Below, piece after piece: positions 46,910 through 59,060 of a DNA stretch of 64,000 bases. How positions within the stretch are numbered: the first letter of the stretch is position 1; each line of letters opens with the position of its first letter. A program made the translations under genes and the position numbers. Below the pieces are notes generated by a model. That model ran no database searches, was not told the origin of the DNA, and saw only the letters and a list, made by a program, of their open reading frames with translations. Source of the DNA: Elmis aenea (taxonomy: Eukaryota > Arthropoda > Insecta > Coleoptera > Elmidae); contig OX393577.1 in assembly GCA_947652605.1 (NCBI GenBank), positions 32,429,466 through 32,493,465 of the forward strand, in the 5' to 3' direction.

Positions 46910-48255
46910 GAAAATTCCCTTCACCTGTCAAATTTGCGTTTTTAACCAATCACTTATCTTAAATATTCTAGTAGAGACTACTAATAGGAGCATTATTACA
47001 CGGTAATAATTTTACATTCACCTATTAGATGTTGATCCTCCTGTCAAATTTGCGTTTTCGACCAATAACAAACTCAGATTTCCTAGAAACGACCAATAAA
47101 CATACATACACTGAAAATTCCCTACACCTGTCAAATTTGCGTTTTCAACCAATCACTAATCTTAAATCTTTTAGAGACTACCAATAGGAGCAATATTACA
47201 CGATAATAATTTTACATTCCTCTGCCAGGAGTTGATCCTCCTGTCAAATTTGCGTTTTCGACCAATAACAAACTCAGATTTCCTTTAAACGGCCAATAAA
47301 CATAATCATACACTGATAATTTACTTTTCGCAATTAACAGATTTTCATGCGTTTATTGGTCGTTTCTAAGAAATCTGAGTTTTTGATTGATGGAAAATAT
47401 AAATTTGGAGAGGGAATAAGGTATTTTGGTCTTGATAATTTTTTGACAGATGTCGGCGACCAATAACATTACTTTAATATAGATTAAACCACACCCCTGA
47501 CACACCACTCTCACAGTACTTGTAAAATTTGACATAACAGATTATGTATGTACCTAAATACTATTTGGTTCATTAATTTTTATTAAAATATAATTCTTGA
47601 CTTAAAAATTAGTTATAAATGATCTATTAATAAAAACAATCGCAGTAAGTAGTAGGTATACTTTAATTTATCTAAATTAAACAACATTTTAATTTGACAG
47701 ATAGGTTAGGTGAAGGAAATTTTCTGACAAAATATAACTCGTGCATTGCAAATAATCTATAATTTTTGACAAATCTTCACTCATGCAAGTTGAAGCATAT
47801 TTACCAAAAATTATCGATAATTTTCAATGCACTTGTTATATTACTACTGATAATATCCTTTTCCGAATTAACAGATTTTCATGCGTTTCTTGGTCGTTTC
47901 TAAGAAATCTGAGTTTGTTATTGGTCTTAAATATAAATTTGGAGAGGGAATTAAATATTTTGGTCTTGATAATTTTTTGACGAATTTTGGCGACCAGTAG
48001 TGTTATTTTAATATAGATTAAACCACAACCCTGACGCACAACTCTGATAGTACTTGTAAAATTTGACATAACATACATTAATTTGACAGGTAGGTTAGGT
48101 GAAGGAAATTTAACTCTTGCATTGCAACTAATCTATAATTTTTTACAAATCTTTACTCATGCAAGTTGAATCAGCTCAACTTGTATAAGGACAGATTTAT
48201 CAAAAATTTTCGATAATTTTCAATGCACTTGTTATATTACTACTAAAAATTTTAT
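46910..48255. repeat. Satellite-like array of direct and inverted repeats
   Basis: Two direct copies of a 203-bp unit start at 46910 and 47113 (each begins GAAAATTCCCT(T/A)CACCTGTCAAATTTGC and contains GACCAATAACAAACTCAGAT). A second unit follows from 47312 and again from 47846, 534 bp later. It contains TTCATGCGTTTATTGGTCGT and AAATTTGGAGAGGGAAT, which includes the reverse complement of the GACCAATAA block of the first unit. A TTGACAGGTAGGTTAGGTGA-type block recurs at 47690 and 48079. The second copy lacks about 150 bp of spacer. No protein motif is found, and open frames here are shared by the repeats. It may be a tandemly duplicated nonautonomous element. Confidence 0.75.
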
Positions 48256-49552
48256 AAGAAACAAAATTTCCACTTTACGTTTTTTTTTTTTGTAAGCAAT
48301 GTTTTCACTAATAAATAAATAAAATCCTAAACATAATAATAAATGTGTATACAAGTTACGAAAACAGAGACAATATAAATAGCATTATCGATGATAACGA
48401 TATTAATACAAAGAGAAGCAGATACAAATACTTTATGTTGAAGGTAATTTATAACAGATCAAATGAAAAAAACACATAAACGGTTAAATGTATTTCACAT
48501 CAAGTATTATATACCACTTCATAAACAGCATTAATGACGAAATTCATATTTACGACAGACTTTACATAACAGACTAAAAATACTTGTTCTTTGTTACACA
48601 AGATGAACCAGCCGAAAAATACGCAAAGTCTCATAAATTATAATTATACACAAAATAACTTTTCACTAACGAAACACTAATTGAACATTAAACATTTAAT
48701 AAATTTAACGTCAGGCTTTAAATTTAAAAAAAGTATTAAAAAGTATTAAAAAGTATAATAAGAGGATTAATAGAGTAATGGCAACACAATATTTTTTTAC
48801 TTAAAAGCAAAAATTACGATTAAACATTTTATTGAAAGTGTAAATTTGAATAGTTTAACTATTTTCCGGGTGTTAATTTGTTTGTTTGTTTTAATTTCTA
48901 ATGTGGTATTTTTTGATTACTTCTAATATTCGTTTAGTTTGTCCTTTGTAATACAAACCATAGGTGCAATCCATTTTTTAAATAGATAATAAGATAATAG
49001 ATTTTTAAGGAAACTTATTTGTTTACATTATTCTAATAAATCTGTTTCATCTTAATATACAGTATAAGCTAAATTGTTACAACAGCTGTAATTTAAAAAA
49101 ATCGCTGACATAGCCAAGAAATATTTTAGAAAAAAAACAGGACCACAGCATAAATAAATGATTTTAATTAAACATAACAACTTACATTATGATAGTGCGA
49201 TAAAAACACTGTGTGCAATATTTTTTAGACGACCACACCAAGGTAGTAAAAATTTGAACATTTAAAAAATCTTACGAAACGGTACATCAACATTAACTTT
49301 TGCAGTAAAGGTCATAACACGCCATGAATTAATTTCAAACAGTTAAACACTGGCTTAGAATACAAAGAGAGATATGTTTTCATCTAGTTTTGTAAAGTAC
49401 GGTTGCCATTTATTGTGTAAATTAAGAATGCGCGAGAGAGAAGATAATACATATTATGTATATCAGGCAAAAATGTATTTATAATATTTTAAAAATAGGA
49501 ATTTTTTACTTTATAGTCTGATTGTGTATATTGAAATGGCAATTAAAAAATC
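48256..49552. other. Gene-free AT-rich stretch
   Basis: No recognisable gene, terminal repeats or RNA structure. Contains a short triplicated AAGTATTAAA motif near 48735. Confidence 0.5.
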
Positions 49553-49985
49553 AATTTGTGCAAGATTCGACGGAATACCATGGATATCTTGCTAAATATT
49601 CAAGATAAAAATCGAATTACTTACCAAAACCATGTAGTGTAACTCAGAACCGTTTTCATTGTTTCATTTTCGGATTGCAACTGATTAGAGAAAAACAGTT
49701 TTTTTTCTCCTAATTTAAATAATGTGTCATATATCTGGTATTGTTGCAAGCATCAAAAAAATTATGAAGTTGTTTTTAGCTTTTTTTACATATAATTTGA
49801 TGGTACTCCGCTCGCCGTTAAAAAGTTATTTCACAAACTTCTTTTTTTAATTAGAAACTTTAGTTAGCTATATCATGGTTGGCAAGTTCATTTTAAATAA
49901 TACGAATGCTATAAACGTTTTTAAAAATTAATTATGATAACCATAAAAACAAAAAGTAGCCTGTGAAAACAAAAACACAATCAGC
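49553..49985 (+). repeat. FB2-family repeat, degenerate copy
   Basis: Starting near GCAAGATTCGACGGAATACC, the same ordered blocks as 41451-41945 are found: TCAGAACCGTTTTCAT, ATAATGTGTCATATATCTGG, CGCCGTTAAAAAGTTAT, TTAGTTAGCTATATCATG and GTAGCCTGTGAAAAC. More diverged than the other copies. Left CAGGGTG terminus lost. Confidence 0.65.
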
Positions 49986-51636
49986 CTTTATTTGTACGTC
50001 CAGTGCCTAATAACATAATAAAATTGTTCTGGTTTTATATAAGTTTTTCAACTCTGTTCTACAACTGTGGGGAACTTGGCCTCAAAATTATCTTGTAGTT
50101 TCCGAAACCACATGGTATTTAAGATTATTATTAGACATTATTAATAAATGTGAGCAGGAGAAAGTCCATCAGGTTAATTTCTATCAATAGTGAATGGCAA
50201 GCCGCAGTTTTTGTTTACTACTCTTTCTATACAAACAAAGTGTAGTAATCATTCGAACGACATATTAATCTATTTAGAGTCTGTTCAAATGTAAGAATCC
50301 ATTGCGCACTAAATAACTTAATAATGTAGGTTTCAAGACTCTCGAGACGGGTAAGATCTTATTGTTAAGTTATACGGCTTATACAACCTTTTTGTACACT
50401 TAAGCTATTAATTAACATAATATAGTTGGGTGGTTGGATGTAGTGGATAATTATTATAGAGAAAATGTTGCGAACGGATTTGCTGGAGAGTGTAGAACAG
50501 ATTTATGGTCACTCCGGGGTTCCATATCTCACACCCCAGACCCTTGTTTCTCGTGTTACTGAAAACTCAGATATATGACCTCGGATTCATCTAAGGACGT
50601 TAATTACGCAAGATTGTTCATTTCCTTGTTGCTTGTCGCTTTAGTTCAAGACAGGTGTAGTTTGTTACTTTTAACTGTAATAGATGTCATCGATATGTCT
50701 CTGTGATCAGTTATATGAAAGCTTTGCCTTAACTATAATTGGAAAGTTTATATCCTTGTGTTCATGAATGTTCTCTTATTAAAAACGGGAATAATTTCTT
50801 TTACAACAAAAAAGGGTTTTAGTTCTGATATTTAATAGTGAGTGCCGGTGAAGTGCGGCGACTCAAAAGATATAGACCGGCAGATCTCCCTACAAGGTTT
50901 ACTTGAAACGAACTCACTGTACAGTTTAATGTTCTATTTTTTTAAAATTTTAGCTTAGCGTAAAGAGAATACTCAATGGAGAATTCTCTACATGACGTTT
51001 TTCTTTTCTTTTCACCTACCTTTCACCTGTTAAAAACATTTACTTATTGTTCAGTTAAGAACAGATTGTAAAGTACTTGAAATTATAAAAAAAAAAAAAA
51101 AGTTCTGATATAACCAAATAAAAATGAGAAAAACAAACTTTATGTTTGTTTCATAACAAAAACATCTACTTAAAGTGTATGTACATCAATTAAGTAATAG
51201 CAAACCACAGCATGTAAGCGTTTATGGGTACGCGTGTCGGTGTTCGTAGATTAAAAAACTTTTGTGAACTCTAAACTCTGTTAAACGTTAAAAAAGTGTA
51301 AAATATGATAGTAAGAGCAAAGATGTTAGTCACATAGACCTAATCCTAATAATTTGTTAAAATTTAACGAAACCTTGTGCAACCCGGCTTAAATGTTTCA
51401 CATATTAATAATTAAGCTTTTAGCATTGCTTATAAAGAATAGCAAGAAGTATGTGACATTAAAGTACTGGGAAAAATTGCATCGCAATCTCGTCGAGAAA
51501 AACATCTCTTCAAAACTTAAAATACGTACAATCTAATTTAAAAAAAAAACTAATATAAAATTAGTAAGTTTTAGTATTATTTATTATTTATTAATAATTT
51601 TTTTACACAAATATGTCCAAAAAAGACATAAATTTA
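49986..51636. other. Gene-free stretch
   Basis: No coding region found. The segment 50480-50900 is less A/T-rich and of higher complexity, with no identifiable feature. Confidence 0.45.
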
Positions 51637-52130
51637 CCGGGAGTAATAGAAATCAGACTCCTTTGTTTCTTTAGTTTTAATTTTAGACATCTGACATTTA
51701 AGACATATGAGTTAAAACCCGGATTATCTGAACATATTTACACAAATATTTCACTTCTGTTTTCCCCGGAAATGACCAATACTTTGTCATTTCAAATGGA
51801 ACACCTTGTATATTTTTCTTTTGTTGGAAAAATAATGCAATTTGTAAAACAATTGCAACATTTTGGTTAACTTTTATACCTACCCCCAAATAATTTTTTG
51901 ACAATTTTTTTTATTAAGTGTGCCGTGGCCTTTAAAATTTTTGATATGTCAACAAGTGTACAAAAAACGTTTTTGTAACATTAAATTGACATTTAGATTA
52001 CTTTAATCAACATTAAGGATTGCCAAATCAGTATTTTAGAATAAAAAGAACGATAATTATTTAAATTGAGCATTTTTTAACAAATCCAACAGTATAAAAT
52101 ATTCATTAAAATCGTGATTTAAGCAAATTG
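51637..52130 (+). mobile_element. FB1-family element, one-ended copy
   Basis: It starts TA|CCGGGAGTAATAG and follows the FB1 right arm (read inward): CACTTCTGTTTTCCCCGGAA, AAATGGAACACCTTGTATA, TATTAAGTGTGCCGTGGCC, ATTGACATTTAGATTACTTT and AACAAATCCAAC. The TTCCGG hairpin seen in FB1 is decayed here. The first module ends at 51808 (172 bp). No right-hand arm is present, so the copy is truncated. Confidence 0.75.
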
Positions 52131-53347
52131 TAAACTGCTCCCTATTAAAGGCTTTTTTATTTTAAGGACCCTCAACAGGCTTGTGAGCTATATTGGATTT
52201 AAACTGACAGTTACATTACTTATAAAAATAATTAAATTATCCGAATATTTCAAATATAATTGTTCTTCTAACAAACAAATAAAACAAGAATTGTGAGTTG
52301 ACATTTTTATAAAAAAAATTCGTACTCCAAAATTATATATTGCATTTACACTGAATTTAAATTTCTTATACGCTTGTGTTATTTCGTAAGAATGTAGGAA
52401 AGAAAGATAAGTATTTTTTTGCATATCCATCCTAAAAATATTAAAGTAGGCGATGCATAGGTGCGATAATGTGTAGTTCCTAAGTCACGTCTTCTTACCG
52501 CAACCTTGATATCTGACACATATTTAATAAAAGTTTCTAACAGTTTTAAACACACACATATCTGAACCAAGACACATCTTAAAAAATTAACCCAAATATC
52601 TAACGATTTACTATACTTTCAATTATTTTTAACTTTTACCTCGTTTCTTAAAATTTGAATACAGTAAATGTGATACTTCTAGAGTTCTAGATTTTTAGGT
52701 ATGCGAAATAGATTGAAATATCTCTTTTTATTATGAAATTTTGTATATTTTACATTATTTAAATTAAATATTACACTCGTATACACTGTAAGCAACCAAT
52801 TAGTTAATATGGTTTTTAAATCAAGGGTTTAAGTGTTTATAGGAGAAAACATTTTAAGAATAAATATTTCTTATTAAGTCTGTGTATAAACTAATTCGTT
52901 TGTTAAATATTTCGAGAATGTTAAAATTTTTGTACTAAAAATTCTTGCTTATAATTTTATCAACGTACTAACTAAACATTATTATACACCTTACGACTAT
53001 GAAAGTAATAAATCATTTTTGAGAGTGTAAGTAAACCTGTCAGCATGAATGACGGATAAGTTAAAACCCAAATAAAATTATATTTTTTAATATGTCCTTT
53101 TCATGTTTATATTGAAAATATGAAGTGTTAGGAAGTTAGGAATGTAATGTTAAAAAGAGCATGAAAAATATTTAAAAGGGTAACACCTTTAGGCAATGAA
53201 ACAGTAGAGATAATTGAAACTGTAATTATCTTTAATTTTTGTTTTATCGATGCAAATTTTTTAATAATATGCAGTATAAAATATTTACTGTAAAGAGAAC
53301 AACGTTTGATCTATTAAATAAACAACAGACATGTAAATATATACCTA
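52131..53347. other. Gene-free AT-rich stretch
   Basis: No recognisable gene or element. Frames at 52188-52570 (minus) have no motif. Confidence 0.5.
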
Positions 53348-53349
53348 TA

Positions 53350-54102
53350 CAGTGTGGCTGGTTTTTCATTGTCCAGCTTATATCTGCTGAAATATTAATG
53401 TTACCAAAAAAAGTTAAATGAGAAACTTATTAAACAAAAGCTGGTCTACAAAATGGTGCTAAAAATTTTGTTCCATAGCCTACCAGTTTTTCGGAAAAAT
53501 ATCCAACTTTTGTTTTTTAAATAGAACACCCTGTATATTTTTACAGAATCACATTCTAAATCAATTTCTCTTCACAATGATATTATCATAAGTACCATTT
53601 TGCTTTTAAATTATGCTCAATATTTCAAAAAAAGAGAATTATTATAGTCGGCTGTGGAAACAGCACAGCATATCAACTTTTTCATTATTTGTATAGTACA
53701 TTTTTCTTAATTATAATTACACTTATTTCTGTGTGATTTGACAAGTGTTTGCTAATGTAAACAAATTTGACAGGTATTTGCAATAAACAAAACAATATCA
53801 CAACCGACTTTAATAATTCCTTTTTTGAAATATTGTGCATAATTTAAAAGCAAAATGGTACTTATGATATATCATTGTAAAGAGAAATTGATTTAGAATG
53901 TGATTCTGTAAAAATATACAGGGTGTTCTATTTAAAAAACAAAAGTTGGATATTTTTCCGAAAAACTGGTAGGCTATGGAAAAAAATTTTTAGCACAATT
54001 TTGTAGGCCAGCTTTTGTTTAATAAGTTTCTCATTTAACTTTTTTTGGTAACTTTAATATTTCAGCAGATATAAGCTGGACAATGAAAAATCAGCCACAC
54101 TG
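53350..54102. mobile_element. Foldback element FB3, 753 bp
   Basis: The ends read TATA|CAGTGTGGCTG and CAGCCACACTG|TATA. The arms, about 305 bp each (53350-53657 and 53799-54102), are near-perfect reverse complements around a 141-bp loop. Each arm contains, 184 bp from its end, an inner boundary AGAACACCCTG|TATATTTTTACA (53533 and 53919), exactly as in FB1 (178 bp). The segment before it, CGGAAAAATATCCAACTTTT, aligns with the CCGGAAATGACCCCAACTTT of FB1. FB1 and FB3 thus share a modular end. Noncoding. Confidence 0.85.
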
Positions 54103-54104
54103 TA

Positions 54105-54920
54105 TACCTAATATTATCATCCTCCTAATTTTTTTCTGGTGGATCATTCAAATAATTTAAACATTTTACAGATTAACGACACCAAACAATCAATCTTTTA
54201 ATATATTGAATTAACAACTGTTTTAATGGATGAGACTTTTGAATAATCCGCCGAAGTATAAGAGAACAAAAAACGCAAGCTTTAATGGGCTGTAAATGGC
54301 ACTTTATGGTCAAATAATTTATTACATCCTGGTTTCGATTTAACTTGAATTACGCAAGATTTAGAGGTGTAATTTATTTTCTATTGGTTAACCTGTAATA
54401 TACGTAAATAAAAAAGACGCAAAATTGTTCTCAGACCAGAAGTCATAATATTTTGATTTTAATTCTATATTAATTAATTAAATGGAAAATACGTGAGTAA
54501 AGGTATATGTTTACAAATAAATGAAGAGTCAGCAAAAGTCGTGCTTTCAGGGAAATTTGAAATATAATTACGACTTTAGTAATAACTGAAAATATTTATT
54601 AATTGCTTTTGTAACTTCAAAGTAATAAAAAATTTAATTAACGAATGCAATTTTAAAAATGACACTTAATAAAAAATTCGAATTAAATAATCATGCTTTT
54701 GAAGAATTTACGTTTTAAAATAAAATCTGTTCAAAGATTTTATACTTACTCCGTTTTTAAACACCACTGAGCTAGTAGCTACATTGATTTAACACATTTT
54801 AACTCGAAAGACGTTTCAGTAAAACCTTCGTTCGTAATAAAATATTTTGTTGTGTTGTTTTATAGTCCTCTTTTTGAAATGAAACATTCATCGATATTAA
54901 ATGTTTCTGCTTTATACGTA
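54105..54920. other. Gene-free stretch
   Basis: Sequence between FB3 and FB4 with no recognisable gene or repeat. Confidence 0.5.
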
Positions 54921-54922
54921 TA

Positions 54923-56448
54923 CAGGGTTCTCGTTTTTCGAGGGCCACTATGGGGATCTCGTAAACGGTAAGTTACGACTTCGGTTAAATTAGGGCAAAG
55001 TTGTATATTCAGGTGCTTAATAATTTGATGCAAACAGAACTTATCTAGCTCTTTTAGTTTTTGAGATATAGGGAAAAAAGTAAAAAAGTGGATTTTTGTT
55101 TTTTGCCCGTAACTTTTTCATTTGATGTCAAACTTCATTTTTGTAAAAACATATTCATGGCCACTTTTTGCAAGGAATCGAAATCCCCAATTATATTTTC
55201 CGTGCGACGTTTCGTTTTTTTAAAACCATCATCTGGTCAATTTTTTCTTATGGACGCTGTATCTGATTTTAACGCCAATTTGTAGAGGATTTTATTCTGA
55301 ATTCGACAATGTGTAACAGTTGGCACTTTTTTGAAACAATTGTTGTTAAAAATGGCAAAAACAAATATTTTATTTAAAACAAATCCTAATCGGCATGGTA
55401 AATAATTGTCTTTGTCCCTTTTTCCTTGGAAGAAGGTGAGTAAACCGTATCAAATTACTATTAAAGGGATTTAATTTAAAAAAACCGTATTAATAAATAT
55501 ATTAGGAATGCATTAACATTGTTCACTTATTAGCAAATGTTTTTAGAATATTTTCTTTGGTTAAGTAATAAATTTCTCTAAAATGTGTATTTAATCCGTT
55601 ATTTGACATACAATTGTTTGTAACAAAATTTTCGTAATCAAATAATATAAGTGTTCATAGTTTACAAAAAACGTCCAGAAATCTGTTTACGCTTTTTGCT
55701 TATTAGAAGTCATTAAAGCAGATAAAAGGCATAACTCGTTATTTTTTGTTACAAATAATTGTATGCCAAATAAGGATTAGATACACATTTTAGAGAAATT
55801 TATTACTTAACCGAAGAAAATATTCTAAAAATATTTGCTAATAGGTGAACAATGTTAATGCATTCCTAACATATTTATTAAAACCTATTTTTTTAATTAG
55901 TAATTTCATGCGGTTTACTTACCTGTTTCCGAGGAAAAAGGGACAAAGACAATTATTTACCATGGCGATTGGGATTTGTTTTAAATAAAATACCTATTTG
56001 TTTTTGCCATTTTTAACAACAATTGTTTCAAAAAAGTGCCAACTGTTATACATTGTCGAATTCAGAAAAAAATGCTCTACAAATTGGCGTTAAAATCAGA
56101 TATAGCGTCCATAAGAAAAAATTGACCAGATGATGGTTTTAAAAAAACGAAACGTCGCACGGAAAATATAATTGGGGAATTTGATTCCTTGCAAAAAGTG
56201 GCCATGAATATGTTTTTACAAAAATGAAGTTTGACATCAAATGAAAAAATTACGGGCAAAAAACAAAAACCCACTTTTTTACCTTTTTCCCTATATCTCA
56301 AAAACTAAAAGAGCTAGATAAGCTCTGTTTGCATCAAATTATTAAGTACCTGAATATACAACTTTGCCCTAATTTAACCGAAGTCGTAACTCTTACCGTT
56401 TACGAGATCCCCGATCCCCATAGTGGCCCTCGAAAAACGAGAACCCTG
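54923..56448. mobile_element. Foldback element FB4, 1.5 kb, about 700-bp arms
   Basis: The ends read GTATA|CAGGGTTCTCGTTTTTCGAG and its reverse complement |TATATG, with TA duplications at 54921-54922 and 56449-56450. The arms run to about 55630 and from about 55740, leaving a loop of about 110 bp. Identity between the arms is high: a 74-codon frame at 55061-55285 has its mirror image at 56077-56301 on the other strand with 69 of 74 residues identical. The frame is a by-product of the palindrome and not evidence of a gene. Noncoding foldback element, Tc1/mariner-type mobiliser inferred from the TA target. Confidence 0.88.
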
Positions 56449-56450
56449 TA

Positions 56451-58016
56451 TATGTAGTTTATTTAGTCATTTATGACACACAATACCTGCGAATCATTTG
56501 CAAGTTATCAATGTTGCAAATAACTACTTTATTTTTTTTTATAAACAACAGCTGGGCAAAATTTACAGAAAAATTAATGTAGTTTAAATCTGTTAATTAA
56601 ATATGAAACAATGAATGAAATCAGTTGCTGATAATTAATAAAGATTGGACTTTTTCATATCGGTATTTATTCTGTGACAAAACACAATTGTGTTATCAAA
56701 TATGAACAATAAAGTCTTTAACTCATATTATGTATAACGGAACATGAAAATAAACAAAAAAAACAGAGTAATAAACTTTAAATAATGAACGTTTTTTGTT
56801 GCCTATCCTATGTAACAACCAAAATAAAATTTATGGAGAGCCTTTTATGACTGCTACCCTTGCAGGAATATGATGTGATACAAAACTTTATGTGTACTAA
56901 AAGTAAGACTGTAAAATTGTTAAAATAAGTCGTTTGAATATCATCTGGTAACTTAAAAGAAACAAACCACTCTTCAATTTGATAAAATGCTGCACCTTTC
57001 CTAAGGTTTGAAGTTGATAAATACATTAATAATAAAAAAAGTGTATATAAATAATTTTGTATATTCAGCTTTCACAAGTTTTAATTAATAAGATAATTAT
57101 AAAGAAGGTTAGTATTTGTTCAATACTGCTTATGCATGACAACGAATGCCTTAAAACTGTCCATAAAATGACTATTTTTTGAGAGGGGCAGCAGTCAGAT
57201 AGTTTACATTTCCTCCCATAAGCTAAGTCCTGTTTCTGGAGTTTCCTCTCTAGGGTGAAGTTAATCTCACGCTACAGCTAGATCTAGATTGAAACTGCAT
57301 CAGATAAAATGCTGAGGAGACACAAAACTTCTCTGCTCTAAAAAATATCGTTCAGGATTTTTCAGTTTCACATAAAGCGAAATCGGGAAAGAAAAATAAA
57401 GGCAGTTAACTTTGGACACTGTAATTTATTAGCTCGTAATTTCTTAAAACTAGGCTTAATGCGGAATAAACTTCGTAACTAAATATTTCTTTAAAATCAC
57501 GTAACAAACATTTTGTAGCTCTGATACTTGTTAGTTTTTTTAAGCAACATCCGTCTATATTTAAAAGACTTCTACAGATTGAGGCTAGACCTTCTATTTT
57601 TTCAATTAATATGCTCAAATTGATTGCACATTACTCTTTTAGGACAACGGTTTTGAAACGAGTTATTTAAAAATATTATTAAAAAGCTACAGTTTACACT
57701 TTTACTATTACACTATTACTATGTGTGCATTATAAACAACATTTAAATAATTCAAGTTATATTATGAAAAACAAACGTTTAAAATTTTTAACATAATATT
57801 TTAAAAATATCCGAATACTCCATTTTTTTGAATTGTTTGATTAATATTTGAATTATTTAAGTGGTGCGTTTAAAATATAAATAAAAATCACTTATCTTTT
57901 GCCTAAAAATGCATACCAGTTTTGAGGATATTTTTAACGTAAAAAATAGTTTGCTGACGAAGAGCCTAAAGTATGAAAAGCAATTTTTCGTACACCAGGT
58001 AAGTAATTTGTTAAAA
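56451..58016. other. Gene-free stretch
   Basis: No gene or element recognised. The 57190-57400 segment is locally less A/T-rich. Minus-strand frames at 56808-57026 and 57406-57618 have no motif. Confidence 0.5.
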
Positions 58017-58425
58017 ATATAGGGAAACGGTTAAATTACCAAAAATGTGCAGGTTTTTTGAGACAAACCCAGAACCGTTTTAAAAAACTTTCTATCATTT
58101 CCATTTTTTGAGTTATTAACGAAAAACCGTTTTTTCTGTCTTATTTATAATGTGTCATATCTCCGTGATTGTTATTTATATCGAAAAGATTTATTAAAAT
58201 TATTATTAGATATTTTAATGTAAAATTTGATGATACTTAAAAAAAAAATTACGTTTACCGTTAAAAAGTTATGACACAAACTTGCCTTTTTTAAATAAAA
58301 GCTATAGTTGGCTATGACCTATTTAGATTCCTTATTTTTTTCTTGTTGTAATTATATAAGGGTTAATGAAGTTATTTTCAATAATACGCAAATTGCGAAG
58401 GTTTTTTAGTCTCTTTTTTAACATA
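58017..58425 (+). repeat. FB2-family repeat, copy adjacent to an RTE fragment
   Basis: Carries the FB2 blocks in the order of 41451-41945: CCAAAAATGTGCAG, CCCAGAACCGTTTTAAAAA, ATAATGTGTCATATCTCCG, CCGTTAAAAAGTTATGACA, TAGTTGGCTATGACCTATTT and GCGAAGGTTTTTTAGT. The left terminus is lost. It runs straight into RTE-like sequence at about 58426. Confidence 0.7.
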
Positions 58426-58945
58426 GTAGGAAGTAAGAAGAAGATAACAATAGAAACGAAGACGCGGGTTTTTAATGCAGTGTACGTACCCATTCTCACG
58501 TACAGTTCAGAAACTTGGACACTAACACAAAAACAAATAATACAGGTACAGGAAATGAGATGTCTGAGAGGAATAGAGGGATGTAGACTGACTGCTAAAA
58601 TCAGTAACGGAAGAATTAGAAGAAACCTAGGAGTAACAGATACTAAGAAAAAGATGGAGACGAATCAATTAAGATGGCTTGGACATCTACTACGCATGCT
58701 AGAAAGTAGATACGCGAAAATAGGATGGAAAATGAAGATAGAGGGAAAATTAAATAGAGGAAGACCAAGAATAAAATGAGAAAAATAAGTGAAACATAGA
58801 CTAGAAGAAAAAGTAGTTAGCTGGAGAGATGTGCCACAATTAGCTAACAATAGGCAGGAGTGAAATAGAAAAGCATGCCTCGACGCTGAAAGGTACAAGA
58901 GAAACCGATTAAGAAGAATACTCCTTGGGCCTCCTCATGATAGTT
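58426..58945 (+). pseudogene. RTE-like LINE, C-terminal fragment
   Basis: The open frame to 58779 reads GSKKKITIETKTRVFNAVYV, PILTYSSETWTLTQKQ, EMRCLRGIEG, KMETNQLRWLGHLLRM and NRGRPRIK, then a stop. Beyond the stop the same frame continues as ENEVKHRLEEK-like sequence, SWRDVPQLANNRQE, and a C-terminal KACLDAERYKRNRLRRI. This is the region after the catalytic core in endonuclease-reverse transcriptase (RTE-like) proteins. The upstream 60 bp of the same open frame come from the FB2 repeat, so the ORF start at 58366 is chimeric and not the true start. Related fragments: 42165-43195 and 62620-63245. Confidence 0.8.
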
Positions 58946-59060
58946 GAGTTACAGAAAATCGCTTGTTTTGCGAATGCATTGAATTTTTATAAACTACTAA
59001 TACGAGAGCAGCAAATTTCAATGGATCCAATATGATTCTAATAGCAGAAAATCTACACAC

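Noticed and set aside
46910..47312. Regular repeats considered as a CRISPR-like array
   Set aside because: Units are about 200 bp and nearly identical along their length, with no short repeat/unique spacer structure, and the genome is eukaryotic.
47353..48078. Two similar minus-strand frames (60 and 80 codons) suggesting a small gene family
   Set aside because: They are copies of the repeat unit in the satellite-like array; similarity comes from the duplication.
48082..48106. TAGGTTAGGTG sequence as possible insect telomeric repeat (TTAGG)n
   Set aside because: Only one or two units, embedded in a larger repeat; no tandem array.
55061..55285. 74-codon open frame repeated with 69/74 identity at 56077-56301 on the other strand, looking like a conserved protein
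   Set aside because: Both are the two arms of the same palindrome (FB4). Similarity reflects the inverted repeat, not coding constraint, and no domain is recognisable.
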